Assembly (NCBI GenBank): GCA_913045275.1
Contig: CAJWPG010000006.1
Span: 1 to 53,058, forward strand
DNA: 53,058 nt
Origin: an uncultured Pelagibacteraceae bacterium
GTDB taxonomy: Bacteria > Pseudomonadota > Alphaproteobacteria > Pelagibacterales > Pelagibacteraceae
Reading direction: 5' to 3'
Shown here: positions 24,286 through 33,366 of the stretch, piece after piece
How the letters are laid out: the number at the start of each line of letters is the position of its first letter
How positions within the stretch are numbered: the first letter of the stretch is position 1
The notes under the pieces: generated by a model
Database searches by the model: none
What the model was told of the DNA's origin: nothing
Seen by the model: the letters and a program-made list of their open reading frames with translations, nothing else
Translations under genes and position numbers: made by a program

Positions 24286-24833
24286 ATTGTCATTATTTCT
24301 TTTTCTTTCGAAATAACTTTTTCATCTATTTGTTTAATATTATTATCAGTAAGATCTTGTATTACCTTTTCATTTATTTTTACATCATCTTCAGATATAT
24401 CTTTATTCTTCAAAAGCTTTTTTAGATCATCATTAGCTTCTCTTCTGATATTTCTAATAGAAATTTTACATTTTTCGCCCATTGATTTAATAATTTTTTT
24501 CATTTCGTTTCTTCGTTCTTCACTTAAATCTGGTACTGGTAATCTTATTAATTGACCATCTATTTGAGGATTTAATCCTAATTCAGATTTTTTTATAGCT
24601 GCATCAATTAAAGAAACGTTATTTAAATCCCAAACTTGGATATTAATAGTCCTTGCTTCTGGTGTTGTTATACTTCCCAATTGATTGATTGGCATTTGTT
24701 GACCGTAAACATCTACTTTTACCAAGTCTAACATACTTACATTAGCTCTTCCTGTTCTTAATGACGATAGTTCCTTAACAAAAACTTCAATTGTTTTTAA
24801 CATTTTATCTTTATAAACACTATCCTTGAACAT
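24282..24833 (-). CDS. frr: Ribosome recycling factor
   Basis: RRF splits post-termination ribosomes together with EF-G. The 183-residue protein has the typical features ELSSLRTGRANVSMLDLVKVD near residue 20, INQLGSITTPEARTINIQVWD, IRLPVPDLSEERRNEM and IRNIRREANDDLKKL. It overlaps tsf by one base and uppS by 4 bp. In most bacteria pyrH (UMP kinase) lies between tsf and frr; here it does not. Confidence 0.97.
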   Translation of the reverse strand: MFKDSVYKDKMLKTIEVFVKELSSLRTGRANVSMLDLVKVDVYGQQMPINQLGSITTPEARTINIQVWDLNNVSLIDAAIKKSELGLNPQIDGQLIRLPVPDLSEERRNEMKKIIKSMGEKCKISIRNIRREANDDLKKLLKNKDISEDDVKINEKVIQDLTDNNIKQIDEKVISKEKEIMTI

Positions 24834-25684
24834 TATTCTCCAATTTTTAATCTAATAAATTCTTTTATCATAATTTCTTTAGTACTTATTTCAGAAATAA
24901 CATCTTTTACTTTTTTCTTAGGTTCCATAACCCAATCTTGTGTCATTAAGCTATTTTCTTCTTTAAATTTATTTATTTTACCTAAACTTATTTTTTTTGC
25001 AATTTCTTCTGGTTTATCTGAATTTTTAAGTTCTTCAGATATCAACTCTTGTTCTTTGTCTATTATTTCTTGTTCTATTTTATCTGATGTTAGAGCTATT
25101 GGATTTGAGGCTGCTATATGCATTGCCAATTGTTTTCCAAATAAATTGATTTTATCAGATTGCTCTTTATTTTCTAAGGATACAATGACTCCTAATTTTG
25201 AAACATTGTTTTTAACTATTGAGTGCTGATATGAGAAATTCCTTGAATTTATATTTTCTATAGTTTTTGTCCTTCCTATTGTTATTTTTTCACCTATTTT
25301 TGCTATCAATGAAACTAGATTTTCATTGACAGTTTTATCATTTTGCATTTTTGTTTTATTTAATTTTTCTATATCTGATGAACATTGATTATTTAACTCA
25401 CTTAATTCTTTTACAAATTTTATAAAATCCTCATTTTTTGCAACAAAATCAGTTTCACAATTAACTTCTAATAATGAAGATTTGTTATCATCACCAGAAA
25501 GTAAAATTACACCTTCTTTAGCATCTCTTGACATTTTTTTTGATGCTTTGGCTATCCCCTTAACTCTTAAATTTTCAACAGCTTTTTCTAAGTTTCCACT
25601 AGATTCTTTGAGAGCTGAATTACAATCTTTATAACCTGCTCCGGTTGATTGTCTTAATTGTTTTATTTTTTCTATATCGCTCAT
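24833..25684 (-). CDS. tsf: Elongation factor Ts
   Basis: EF-Ts recycles EF-Tu by nucleotide exchange. The 283-residue protein has the N-terminal UBA-like domain ([20 protein letters not shown]), the EF-Tu contact motif TDFVAKN (about residue 79), and the C-terminal [17 protein letters not shown] region. Gene order rpsB-tsf is conserved. The gap to rpsB is 29 bp, so cotranscription and shared control by the rpsB leader are likely. Confidence 0.97.
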   Translation of the reverse strand: MSDIEKIKQLRQSTGAGYKDCNSALKESSGNLEKAVENLRVKGIAKASKKMSRDAKEGVILLSGDDNKSSLLEVNCETDFVAKNEDFIKFVKELSELNNQCSSDIEKLNKTKMQNDKTVNENLVSLIAKIGEKITIGRTKTIENINSRNFSYQHSIVKNNVSKLGVIVSLENKEQSDKINLFGKQLAMHIAASNPIALTSDKIEQEIIDKEQELISEELKNSDKPEEIAKKISLGKINKFKEENSLMTQDWVMEPKKKVKDVISEISTKEIMIKEFIRLKIGE

Positions 25685-25713
25685 TTTATCTATACTTTTG
25701 TGTTTGGATTAAT

Positions 25714-26502
25714 TTAATTTATGTTTATTTTTTTTTCAGAAGAAACTTCTTTGGTTTCTTTTTTTATTATTTTATCACTGACTGCATATTTTGATTCTTC
25801 TTTTATTTCTTTTGGAAGATCCTTTTTTGCATTATTAATTGTCTCTAATAATAGATTGCAATATAAATCTATAGATCTTCTAGCATCATCATTGCCAGGT
25901 ATCGGAAAATCAATGCCTTCAGGATTGGAGTTGCTGTCTAAAATAGCTACAATAGGAATTCCCAATTTAATTGATTCTTTAATGGCTAGAGATTCGTAGT
26001 TAGTATCAATTACAAATACAAGATCGGGAATTTTTTTCATTTCTGCAATACCCCCTAAAGATCTTTGCAATTTGTCTCTTTGACTACTCATTTTAAGCAA
26101 TTCTTTTTTTGTAAAGCCTCTGTTTTCTGAAGATAAATCTATATCAATATTTTTTAATTTTTTAATTGAATTAGATATAGTTCCCCAATTAGTAAGCATT
26201 CCTCCTAGCCATCTATAATTAACAAAATATTGATCAGTATTTTTTGCTAGTTCGGCAATTGCTTCGGAAGCTTGTTTTTTTGTGGAAATAAATAATATTT
26301 TTCCACCACTTGTTATTGTTGAGTAAACTTTTTCTAAAGCTACTTTTGTTAGCTCTAAAGTTTGAGTTAAATCTATTATGTGAATTGAATCTCTTTTTCC
26401 AAAAATGTACTTTTTCATTTTTGGATTCCATCTTAAAGTTTTATGTCCTAGATGAACTCCAGCTTCTAATAATTGTTCGATTGTTATATTTGGTATCTTC
26501 AT
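25714..26502 (-). CDS. rpsB: 30S ribosomal protein S2
   Basis: S2 is a late-assembling small-subunit protein needed for S1 binding. I place the start at 26502 because it gives MKIPNITIEQLLEAGVHLGH, the usual S2 N-terminus. An upstream in-frame ATG (26562) would add 20 unrelated residues translated from the structured leader. The 262-residue product shows the S2 motifs GHKTLRWNPKMKKYIFG, YRWLGGMLTNW, LGGIAEMKKIPDLVFVID and GIPIVAILDSN. The C-terminal tail is Lys/Glu-rich. It is the first gene of the minus-strand run that ends at lpxB. Confidence 0.97.
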   Translation of the reverse strand: MKIPNITIEQLLEAGVHLGHKTLRWNPKMKKYIFGKRDSIHIIDLTQTLELTKVALEKVYSTITSGGKILFISTKKQASEAIAELAKNTDQYFVNYRWLGGMLTNWGTISNSIKKLKNIDIDLSSENRGFTKKELLKMSSQRDKLQRSLGGIAEMKKIPDLVFVIDTNYESLAIKESIKLGIPIVAILDSNSNPEGIDFPIPGNDDARRSIDLYCNLLLETINNAKKDLPKEIKEESKYAVSDKIIKKETKEVSSEKKININ

Positions 26503-26570
26503 TTTTTTCCCGGTTATGCCACCACAATTATTTCCACTAAAGGACCGGAGGTATAAAACCATAAATTGTG
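26503..26570 (-). promoter_or_regulatory. rpsB leader RNA, probable cis-regulatory structure for ribosomal protein S2
   Basis: The rpsB 5' region is clearly richer in GC than other gaps here. In the mRNA, CCGGT (26548-26544) can pair with ACCGG (26514-26510), closing a loop just before the start codon. CACAATT (26570-26564) can pair with AATTGTG (26529-26523), which would cross the first stem as a pseudoknot. A structured element preceding the S2 gene has been described in Pelagibacter by comparative genomics, and this location fits it. The pairings are read by eye; control by S2 binding is inference. Confidence 0.65.
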
Positions 26571-26626
26571 TGCGTATTAATTTATATTGCTAGATACAAT
26601 TTTATTAAAAAAAAACAAGTATTTTT

Positions 26627-29600
26627 TTAATCTAGTAGTATATTTTCTCTTATTTTTAGCTCATTTATGAGATTATTATCGATGTTTCTCTTATCTTTGA
26701 GAATAAAAGTGTAATTATTATGATTATCAGAAATTTGGAAAGTTATTTTTGTTTTACCATCTTTTCTGCTTAAACTTTTTAATTTTGTAAGTTCTTCTAT
26801 ACTATTAATTTTAAATTTTAATTCATCAAAATTACTATTTATAACTTCTTTTAAAGTAACTATTTTTTTTACATTTATTTTTTTTTGGGTTTTTGCTTCA
26901 TCACTATAATTCTTCATAAGAGTGATCATTAATGAATTTCCTTCAATTAATTTATCTCTATTTAGTTCAAAAATATCTGAAAAAATAAATAATTCAAAAA
27001 CACTGCTTAAATCAGATAATTTTACTATTGCGTAAGAATTACCTTTCTGAGTTTTTTTCTCTTGAACTTTAAGAACAGTACAAGCAATATTTGAACTTAA
27101 AGAATTTCTTTCGTTTTCAAAATAGTCATAATTAACAATATTATATTGATTAAATATAATTTTATATTGGTTTAATGGATGGTCTGAAATAAAAAAACCT
27201 AAAGTTTCAAATTCTTTAGAAAGTTTGGTGTCAAAATTCCAATCATCAATTTTTTCCAAAAAATCGTCATTAGATTTAAATTCGTCATCAAATAAATTGA
27301 TTTGGTTAGTCATTTTATTTTCAAAATTATTTTTTGATTTTAAAATAATATTTGGAATGGAATTAAACAATGATTGTCTATTATCGTTAATTTCATCAAA
27401 TACTCCAGCTCTAACTAATCCTTCCAATTGTAGTTTGTTAATATTTTTTGGATTAACTCTATTTAAAAAATCTGAAATGTTCTTGTACTTTCCGTTTTCT
27501 GTTCTTTCTTTAACTACATTTGAAATAGCTTCATAACCAACATTTTTTATTGCTCCTAATGCATAAAAAAAATCTTTGCCATTTGAAGTAAAATCAGCAA
27601 AACAAGTATTAATGTCTGGACGAATTACATTAATATTTAATCTTTTCAATTCTTCATAAAATTCACTGAGTTTATTTTGATTTGATAATTCCATTGACAT
27701 TGAGGCTGCGAAAAATTCATGCGGATAATAATTTTTTAAGTATGCTGTTTGATAAGCTATAACTGCGTATGCAGCTGCGTGACTTTTATTAAAACCATAT
27801 TCAGCAAATGGTTCTATTTTTAAAAAAATTCCGGCAGAAACTTCTTTACTAATACCGTTTTTATACGCTCCTTCAATAAATCTTTGTTTTTGTTTTTCAA
27901 GTTCAGATCTTTTCTTTTTACCCATTGCTCTTCTTAAAATATCAGCTTCACCTGCGGTAAACCCTGATAGCTCTTGGGCTATTTGCATTACTTGTTCTTG
28001 ATAAATTATAACTCCATAAGTTGGTTTTAATATTACTTCAAGTTTTGGATGTAAATAATCCGGTTCTCTTTTTCCGTGCTTACATTCATTATAAATTGGT
28101 ATATTGTTCATTGGACCAGGTCTATACAAAGCTACCAATGCAATTATATCCTCCAATCTATTTGGTTTCATATTAATCAAGGCATCTTTCATTCCAGAAC
28201 TTTCAAGTTGGAATAGCCCTACTGTTTTGCCTCTTGATAAAAGGTCATATACTTTCTGATCCTCGTAATCAATTTTCTCAATTTTAAAATTAGGATTTTT
28301 TTTGTTAACAATTTTCTGAGATCTATCAATGACTGTAAGAGTTTTTAATCCCAAAAAGTCAAATTTAACCAAACCTGCATTTTCTGCTGAATACATATCA
28401 AATTGTGTTGATGGAAGAAGAAAATCTGCCGAAGTATCTTTGTATAATGGGACGGTATTAGTTAATTTTTTATCAGCAATTACTACTCCGGCTGCATGAG
28501 TTGCTATATTTCGATTTAGACCTTCAAGTTTTAATGATAGTTCAATTAATCTTTCAACTCTTTTATCTTCTTGAATAAGTTTTTGTAATCTTGGTTCAAC
28601 ATTAATACATTCTTGTAATTTTAAAGGTCTAGATGGATCGAAAGGTATCATTTTACATATGCTATCAATAAATCCATATGGTAAACCAAGCACTCTGCCT
28701 ACATCACGAATAACCATTCGTGCCTTTAACTTACCAAAAGTAATAATATGGGCTACACTATCTTTATATTTTTTAGTTAAATATTCGAATACCAAGTCTC
28801 TTTTTTCTTCACAAAAATCAATATCAAAATCAGGCATTGATATTCTGTCTGGGTTTAAAAATCTTTCGAATATTAAATTAAATTTAATTGGATCTATATC
28901 GGTAATTGAAAGACACCACGCTACGAGCGATCCAGCACCTGAACCTCTTCCTGGTCCTACAGGTATATTATTTTTTTTTGCCCATTTTATATAATCAGAA
29001 ACGATTAGAAAATATCCTGCATAGTTCATCTCAGTTATAATTTTTATTTCATGGTTCAGTCTATCATTATATAGTTTGAATTTTTCATTATTATAAAGTT
29101 TCTCTAAATCAATCTCAAATATTGTTTTGAACTTTTCTCTTAAACCTTCTAATGAATTTTTTTCTAAGATTTTATTATTATTTTTATTTTCAGAAGAGAT
29201 GTTTGGAAGAATTGGTTTAGAAGGTAAAGGTCTATAATCACATCTATAAGGTAAAATAAAATTATTCTCTAAAGCTTCAGGAAGATCTTTGAATAATTCT
29301 TTCATCTCATCTGAAGACTTTAAGTAATGTTGGTTTGAAAGTTTCAATCTATTTGTATCATTTATATAAGTTTTTTGACCAATGCACATTAAAGCATCAT
29401 GAGCTTCGTGCATTGACCGATCTAAATAGTAAACTTCATTAGTAGCTATAATTGGTAAATTGTATTTTTTAGAAAGATTAAGATTAAATGTTTCAAATTG
29501 TTTTTCATTTAAATCATTGTGTCTTTGAATTTCAATGTAAAAATTATCAATAAAAGTTTCAGATAATATTTTATAAATATTATCAGCTTCATCGGATAAA

Positions 29601-30037
29601 CCTTTATTGAACAACTTTCCAATAAGACAATTAATTGAACCAGATAAAACAATTATTCCATCATTATTAGCTCTCAAATCATCAAAATTACAATGAGGAT
29701 CGTTAAGATTATCATTATCTAAATATGATTTTGAAGAAAGTTCAATTATATTTTTATAACCATCTTTATCTTTTGCAATTAAAGGTATGAGACCAAAAAA
29801 ATTTTTATATTTAAATAATATTTGAGTACCAATAATTGGTTGAGTTCCTATGGATGATAAATTTTCTGAAAATTCTAATGCGCCTGATAAATTATGAGTA
29901 TCCGAAATACCAACAGATTGAATTTTATTTGCTTTACAAAAATCTTTTAGATTATCAATTTTAATAGCTCCTTCACATATTGAATATTGAGAATGTATTT
30001 TTAAATGATTGTATAATTTGTTAATCGATTCTTGCAT
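26627..30037 (-). CDS. dnaE: DNA polymerase III subunit alpha
   Basis: DnaE is the replicative polymerase subunit. The 1136-residue length fits the DnaE1 group. An N-terminal PHP domain begins HLKIHSQYSICEGAI. The palm shows VGPGRGSGAGSLVAWCL and the catalytic aspartates Asp403/Asp405 in MPDFDIDF, with a third in VKFDFLGLKTL. Further motifs are ALYRPGPM, YQEQVMQIAQ, ILRRAMGKKK and FNKSHAAAYA. The C-terminal part carries the helix-hairpin-helix and OB-fold regions. It overlaps lolD by 17 bp and ends 57 bp before the rpsB leader, after a T-rich stretch. Confidence 0.97.
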   Translation of the reverse strand: MQESINKLYNHLKIHSQYSICEGAIKIDNLKDFCKANKIQSVGISDTHNLSGALEFSENLSSIGTQPIIGTQILFKYKNFFGLIPLIAKDKDGYKNIIELSSKSYLDNDNLNDPHCNFDDLRANNDGIIVLSGSINCLIGKLFNKGLSDEADNIYKILSETFIDNFYIEIQRHNDLNEKQFETFNLNLSKKYNLPIIATNEVYYLDRSMHEAHDALMCIGQKTYINDTNRLKLSNQHYLKSSDEMKELFKDLPEALENNFILPYRCDYRPLPSKPILPNISSENKNNNKILEKNSLEGLREKFKTIFEIDLEKLYNNEKFKLYNDRLNHEIKIITEMNYAGYFLIVSDYIKWAKKNNIPVGPGRGSGAGSLVAWCLSITDIDPIKFNLIFERFLNPDRISMPDFDIDFCEEKRDLVFEYLTKKYKDSVAHIITFGKLKARMVIRDVGRVLGLPYGFIDSICKMIPFDPSRPLKLQECINVEPRLQKLIQEDKRVERLIELSLKLEGLNRNIATHAAGVVIADKKLTNTVPLYKDTSADFLLPSTQFDMYSAENAGLVKFDFLGLKTLTVIDRSQKIVNKKNPNFKIEKIDYEDQKVYDLLSRGKTVGLFQLESSGMKDALINMKPNRLEDIIALVALYRPGPMNNIPIYNECKHGKREPDYLHPKLEVILKPTYGVIIYQEQVMQIAQELSGFTAGEADILRRAMGKKKRSELEKQKQRFIEGAYKNGISKEVSAGIFLKIEPFAEYGFNKSHAAAYAVIAYQTAYLKNYYPHEFFAASMSMELSNQNKLSEFYEELKRLNINVIRPDINTCFADFTSNGKDFFYALGAIKNVGYEAISNVVKERTENGKYKNISDFLNRVNPKNINKLQLEGLVRAGVFDEINDNRQSLFNSIPNIILKSKNNFENKMTNQINLFDDEFKSNDDFLEKIDDWNFDTKLSKEFETLGFFISDHPLNQYKIIFNQYNIVNYDYFENERNSLSSNIACTVLKVQEKKTQKGNSYAIVKLSDLSSVFELFIFSDIFELNRDKLIEGNSLMITLMKNYSDEAKTQKKINVKKIVTLKEVINSNFDELKFKINSIEELTKLKSLSRKDGKTKITFQISDNHNNYTFILKDKRNIDNNLINELKIRENILLD

Positions 30038-30707
30038 TGGTAAATTTTATCTTACCATTAATCATTTGTATTTTACAATCTGCCATATTGGCAAAATATC
30101 TATTATGAGTTGCAAAAATAATTATTCTATTATTATTTTTGAGATTAAATATTATATTAAAAATTTGCTTAGCATTATTAAAGTCCAGGTTACCAGTAGG
30201 TTCGTCTGCTAAAATTATTCCAGGTTGGTTTATTAAAGCTCTTGAAATTGCTATACGTTGATTTTCGCCACCAGATAATTCAGATGGATAATGATTTAAT
30301 CTTGAAGATAATCCAACTTTTTTAATCATTTTTTTTGCTTCAATAATTGATTTAAATTTGTCATTAGTAAGTAAAAGTCTTGGCAAATAAACATTTTCTA
30401 GCGCTGTAAAATCTGACAAAAGATTTTTATCTTGATATATAATACCTATTTTCTCAGATCTTATACTGTCATTTTTAATTTTTTCTTTAAAATTTATTTT
30501 ATTATTTAGAATTTCTATAGAGCCAGTGGAAGGAGTATCAATTAACGACAAAAGATTAAGTAAAGTTGATTTTCCAGATCCAGATGGACCTACTAATGAA
30601 TAAATTTTTCCTTGCTCAAAAGAAAAGTTTAAATCATTCAAGACTTTAATATTTGCATTTGTTGAATATTTTTTAGATATATTTTTAAGAATAATTTTCT
30701 TATTCAT
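30021..30707 (-). CDS. lolD: Lipoprotein-releasing ABC transporter ATPase LolD
   Basis: LolD powers extraction of outer-membrane lipoproteins from the inner membrane. The 228-residue ABC ATPase shows Walker A GPSGSGKST (about residues 40-48), the Q-loop in GIIYQDKNLL, the signature LSGGENQRIAISRAL, Walker B IILADEPTG and the switch histidine in FATHN. Its pairing with the LolC/E-like permease directly upstream (8-bp overlap) separates it from other MacB-type ATPases. It overlaps dnaE by 17 bp. Confidence 0.93.
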   Translation of the reverse strand: MNKKIILKNISKKYSTNANIKVLNDLNFSFEQGKIYSLVGPSGSGKSTLLNLLSLIDTPSTGSIEILNNKINFKEKIKNDSIRSEKIGIIYQDKNLLSDFTALENVYLPRLLLTNDKFKSIIEAKKMIKKVGLSSRLNHYPSELSGGENQRIAISRALINQPGIILADEPTGNLDFNNAKQIFNIIFNLKNNNRIIIFATHNRYFANMADCKIQMINGKIKFTNARID

Positions 30708-31911
30708 ATTTTAAAGTTTTTACTGTGTCTAGTTTTGATGCTTTAAATGCTGGGTAAATAGATACAATTATTGTAGTAAATATTGAGCATATAGAAATTA
30801 AAAATATTGATTGAATATTAATTTCAGACGGCATTGTACTTAAAAAATAAATTTCTTCTGGAAAAAGCGAAATGTTAAAAAGTGAACTTATAAACTCTCT
30901 TATGTTCTCTATATAAATTGAAAATAATGTTCCTATAATTACTCCAAATAGTGTAGCCGAAGTACCTATTATAAACCCTACTAAAAAAAATATTTTTTTA
31001 ATAGAAAAGTTTTGAACACCTATTGATTTTAGAATTCCAATATCTCGTGTTTTATTTTTTACTAAAATGGTCAAGCTAGATATAATATTGAATGCCGCAA
31101 CAATAATAATTAATGATAGAATAATAAACATTACATTTCGCTCAACTTTAAGAGCTGAAAATAATGATTTGTTCATATCTGCCCATGTGTAAACTAATTG
31201 TTCTGGATATAAATTCATCAACGCTATTTTATAATTTTCAATTTTTTGTGGGTTTTTGAAATAAAACTCTAAAAATCTTAGCTCGGCTTCTTTTTCAAAT
31301 AAACTTTCCAGTGACTCTAGATTAATATAAGCAACATTTTCATTATAATCCGACAATCCGCTGTCAAATATTGATATTATTTTAAATGATTCTTGTTTTG
31401 GTAGTGAGCCAACAATTGTTTGAACTCCAGAAGGAGACATTACTGTTATGGTGTCTCCAATGTCTAAGTTAAGATTAAAGCTTAATTCTTGTCCTATAGA
31501 AATTGAATTAACTTTTAAGTTATTATTGCCTATAAATTCTTTGTTTTTAGCAATTTCTAACTTTTTGAAATTTTTTTCCAAATAACCTTTTAGTAAAATT
31601 CCTTTTATATTATTTTTATTTAGAATAACTGCTTCAGCATCATTAGAATAAAGTGACATTAAAACATCTTTTTCTAATTTGATGTCAATGCTTTTATTAT
31701 ATGGTTTAACAACTGCATGAGCATTAAAACCAACTATCTTATTAATGAGTTCAGATCTGAATCCATTCATTACTGACATAACAATAATAAGCACCGCAAC
31801 ACCTAGTGAAATTCCAATAAATGAAAAAATAGAAATTACATTCAAGAATCCATCTTTTTTCCTAGTTTTAAGAAATCTTAAAGTTACTTCTTTTTCTAAC
31901 TGTGTGATCAA
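30700..31911 (-). CDS. lolC: Lipoprotein-releasing ABC transporter permease, LolC/LolE family
   Basis: This 403-residue inner-membrane protein has the LolC/E plan. A TM helix near residues 22-48 is followed by NGFRSELINKIVGFNAHAVV, then a large periplasmic domain to about residue 255. Three more helices (FIILSLIIIVAAFNIISSL, VGFIIGTSATLFGVIIG and one near the C-terminus) surround RDIGILKSIG. Only one permease gene is present, as in alphaproteobacteria where a homodimeric LolF-like protein replaces LolC plus LolE. The start codon appears to be TTG (31909-31911), overlapping the proS TGA. It overlaps lolD by 8 bp. Confidence 0.9.
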   Translation of the reverse strand: MITQLEKEVTLRFLKTRKKDGFLNVISIFSFIGISLGVAVLIIVMSVMNGFRSELINKIVGFNAHAVVKPYNKSIDIKLEKDVLMSLYSNDAEAVILNKNNIKGILLKGYLEKNFKKLEIAKNKEFIGNNNLKVNSISIGQELSFNLNLDIGDTITVMSPSGVQTIVGSLPKQESFKIISIFDSGLSDYNENVAYINLESLESLFEKEAELRFLEFYFKNPQKIENYKIALMNLYPEQLVYTWADMNKSLFSALKVERNVMFIILSLIIIVAAFNIISSLTILVKNKTRDIGILKSIGVQNFSIKKIFFLVGFIIGTSATLFGVIIGTLFSIYIENIREFISSLFNISLFPEEIYFLSTMPSEINIQSIFLISICSIFTTIIVSIYPAFKASKLDTVKTLKYE

Positions 31912-33236
31912 TTTGATTTAGCTTTATTTATTTTTGAGACTATTTCTTCTATTTTAAGATTCTGAGATTCTTTTCCGATTTCTTTAAACTCAAAATTATC
32001 ACCTTCGCTTTTTCTTCCGATTATTAATTGATAAGGAATACCAATTAAATTAAATTTCTTTATTTTTCCTGATATATTTTCATCAGTATCATCAATTATT
32101 GCATCAATATTATTAGATTTTAATTGATCAAATATCTTATTCGATTTTTCTAAATTTGAACTATCATTCTTACTTATCATCGGAATTATTGCACAATCAT
32201 ATGGTGATACTGATAAAGGCCATTTCATTATTTCATTTTTATCATCGTATTTAGCTTCAATTATGGCACCAACTAGTCTTGAAACTCCTATTCCATAAGA
32301 TCCCATTTTAACAAATTCTTTTTTTCCATTAAAATCAACAGAAGCATTCATTGGTTTTGAATACTTATCACCAAAATAAAAAATATGACCAACTTCAATA
32401 CCTTTTGTTTTAACTCTATATTCTCTAAGAACTTTTTTTTCAAATTCATCCTTATTAAATTTTTCATCTGTAACTGAATAATAATTTTCATAATTATCTC
32501 TAAGTTTTTGTAAAGATGATTTTTCAAGGGCTGTTGAGCTGTAATCAACATCAAATATTTTTTTATCCGTATAAATTTTACTTTCACCGGTATCTGCTAA
32601 AATTATAAATTCATGAGAAAGATTTCCACCAATTGGACCTGTGTCTGCAGCCATTGGTATGGCAGATAAATTCAATCTTTTAAAAGTTCTCAAATAAGAT
32701 AAAAAAAATTTATTGTAAGAAAAAAAAGCATCTTCATCTGTTAAATCAAAAGAATATGCATCTTTCATATAAAATTCTCTACATCTCATAATTCCAAAAC
32801 GAGGTCTAAGTTCATCTCTAAATTTCCATTGAATATGATATAAAAGCTGAGGTAATGATTTATAAGATTTTATACTTGATCTGAATATTTCTGTTATTAG
32901 CTCTTCATTAGTGGGACCGTAAAGCATTTCTCTATTCTGACGATCTTTAATTCTGAGCATCTCTTCTCCATAATCATCATATCTTCCGCTTTCTTTCCAA
33001 ATTTTCGAAGATTGAATTGTTGGCATTAAAATTTCTTGAACTCCTACTCTGTCCTGTTCATCTCTAACAATTTGTTCAATTTTTTTCATAACTTTAAAAC
33101 CTAATGGTAGCCATGAATAAATTCCTGCTGACGATTGTTTGATCATTCCGACTCTTAACATTAATTGGTGAGATTTAATTTTAGCTTCAGTCGGATTATT
33201 TTTTAGAATAGGTATAAATGATTTTGAAAAATACAT
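31908..33236 (-). CDS. proS: Prolyl-tRNA synthetase (short alphaproteobacterial form)
   Basis: ProS charges tRNA-Pro. The 442-residue protein lacks the ~180-residue editing insertion found in E. coli ProS, matching the short form typical of alphaproteobacteria and mitochondria. Class II motifs are seen: RVGMIKQSSAGIYSWLPLG, QEILMPTIQSS, PTNEELITEIFR, IQWKFRDELRPRFGIMRCRE and GIGVSRLVGAI. A remnant of the insertion (AADTGPIGGNLSHEF) is present. A 130-bp gap precedes it, the largest in the window, with a TATAAT-like box on its strand. Confidence 0.96.
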   Translation of the reverse strand: MYFSKSFIPILKNNPTEAKIKSHQLMLRVGMIKQSSAGIYSWLPLGFKVMKKIEQIVRDEQDRVGVQEILMPTIQSSKIWKESGRYDDYGEEMLRIKDRQNREMLYGPTNEELITEIFRSSIKSYKSLPQLLYHIQWKFRDELRPRFGIMRCREFYMKDAYSFDLTDEDAFFSYNKFFLSYLRTFKRLNLSAIPMAADTGPIGGNLSHEFIILADTGESKIYTDKKIFDVDYSSTALEKSSLQKLRDNYENYYSVTDEKFNKDEFEKKVLREYRVKTKGIEVGHIFYFGDKYSKPMNASVDFNGKKEFVKMGSYGIGVSRLVGAIIEAKYDDKNEIMKWPLSVSPYDCAIIPMISKNDSSNLEKSNKIFDQLKSNNIDAIIDDTDENISGKIKKFNLIGIPYQLIIGRKSEGDNFEFKEIGKESQNLKIEEIVSKINKAKSN

Positions 33237-33366
33237 TAAATTTACATGTTCTTTAAGTTAAATATTCATATTTTACTAACTAATATATGATTATAAAAAT
33301 TATTAATGTAATTAAAGTAGAATTAAGTAATTTTCTTTAACATTTTAGAGTTTTTTAGCGTTTCTT
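33237..33366 (-). promoter_or_regulatory. Largest intergenic gap; probable proS promoter region
   Basis: This 130-bp stretch between the RNase J gene and proS is almost pure AT and codes for nothing of note. On the minus strand a perfect TATAAT occurs at 33295-33290, about 53 bp upstream of the proS ATG, but the matching -35 region is poor (CTTTAA). No GC-rich hairpin with a T-run is visible to terminate the upstream nuo/rnj transcript. In many alphaproteobacteria other genes sit at this position. Confidence 0.35.

Noticed and set aside
26503-26562. Upstream ATG at 26562 as the rpsB start
   Set aside because: It would add 20 residues unlike any S2 N-terminus, translated from the structured leader; the ATG at 26500-26502 matches the family.
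26610-26626. A7/T10 hairpin after dnaE as a terminator
   Set aside because: A pure A/T stem has little stability and homopolymer runs are very common here; termination cannot be argued from it.
32348-32587. 79-residue open frame on the minus strand overlapping proS
   Set aside because: It is in another frame within the prolyl-tRNA synthetase gene and has low-complexity Lys/Ile composition.
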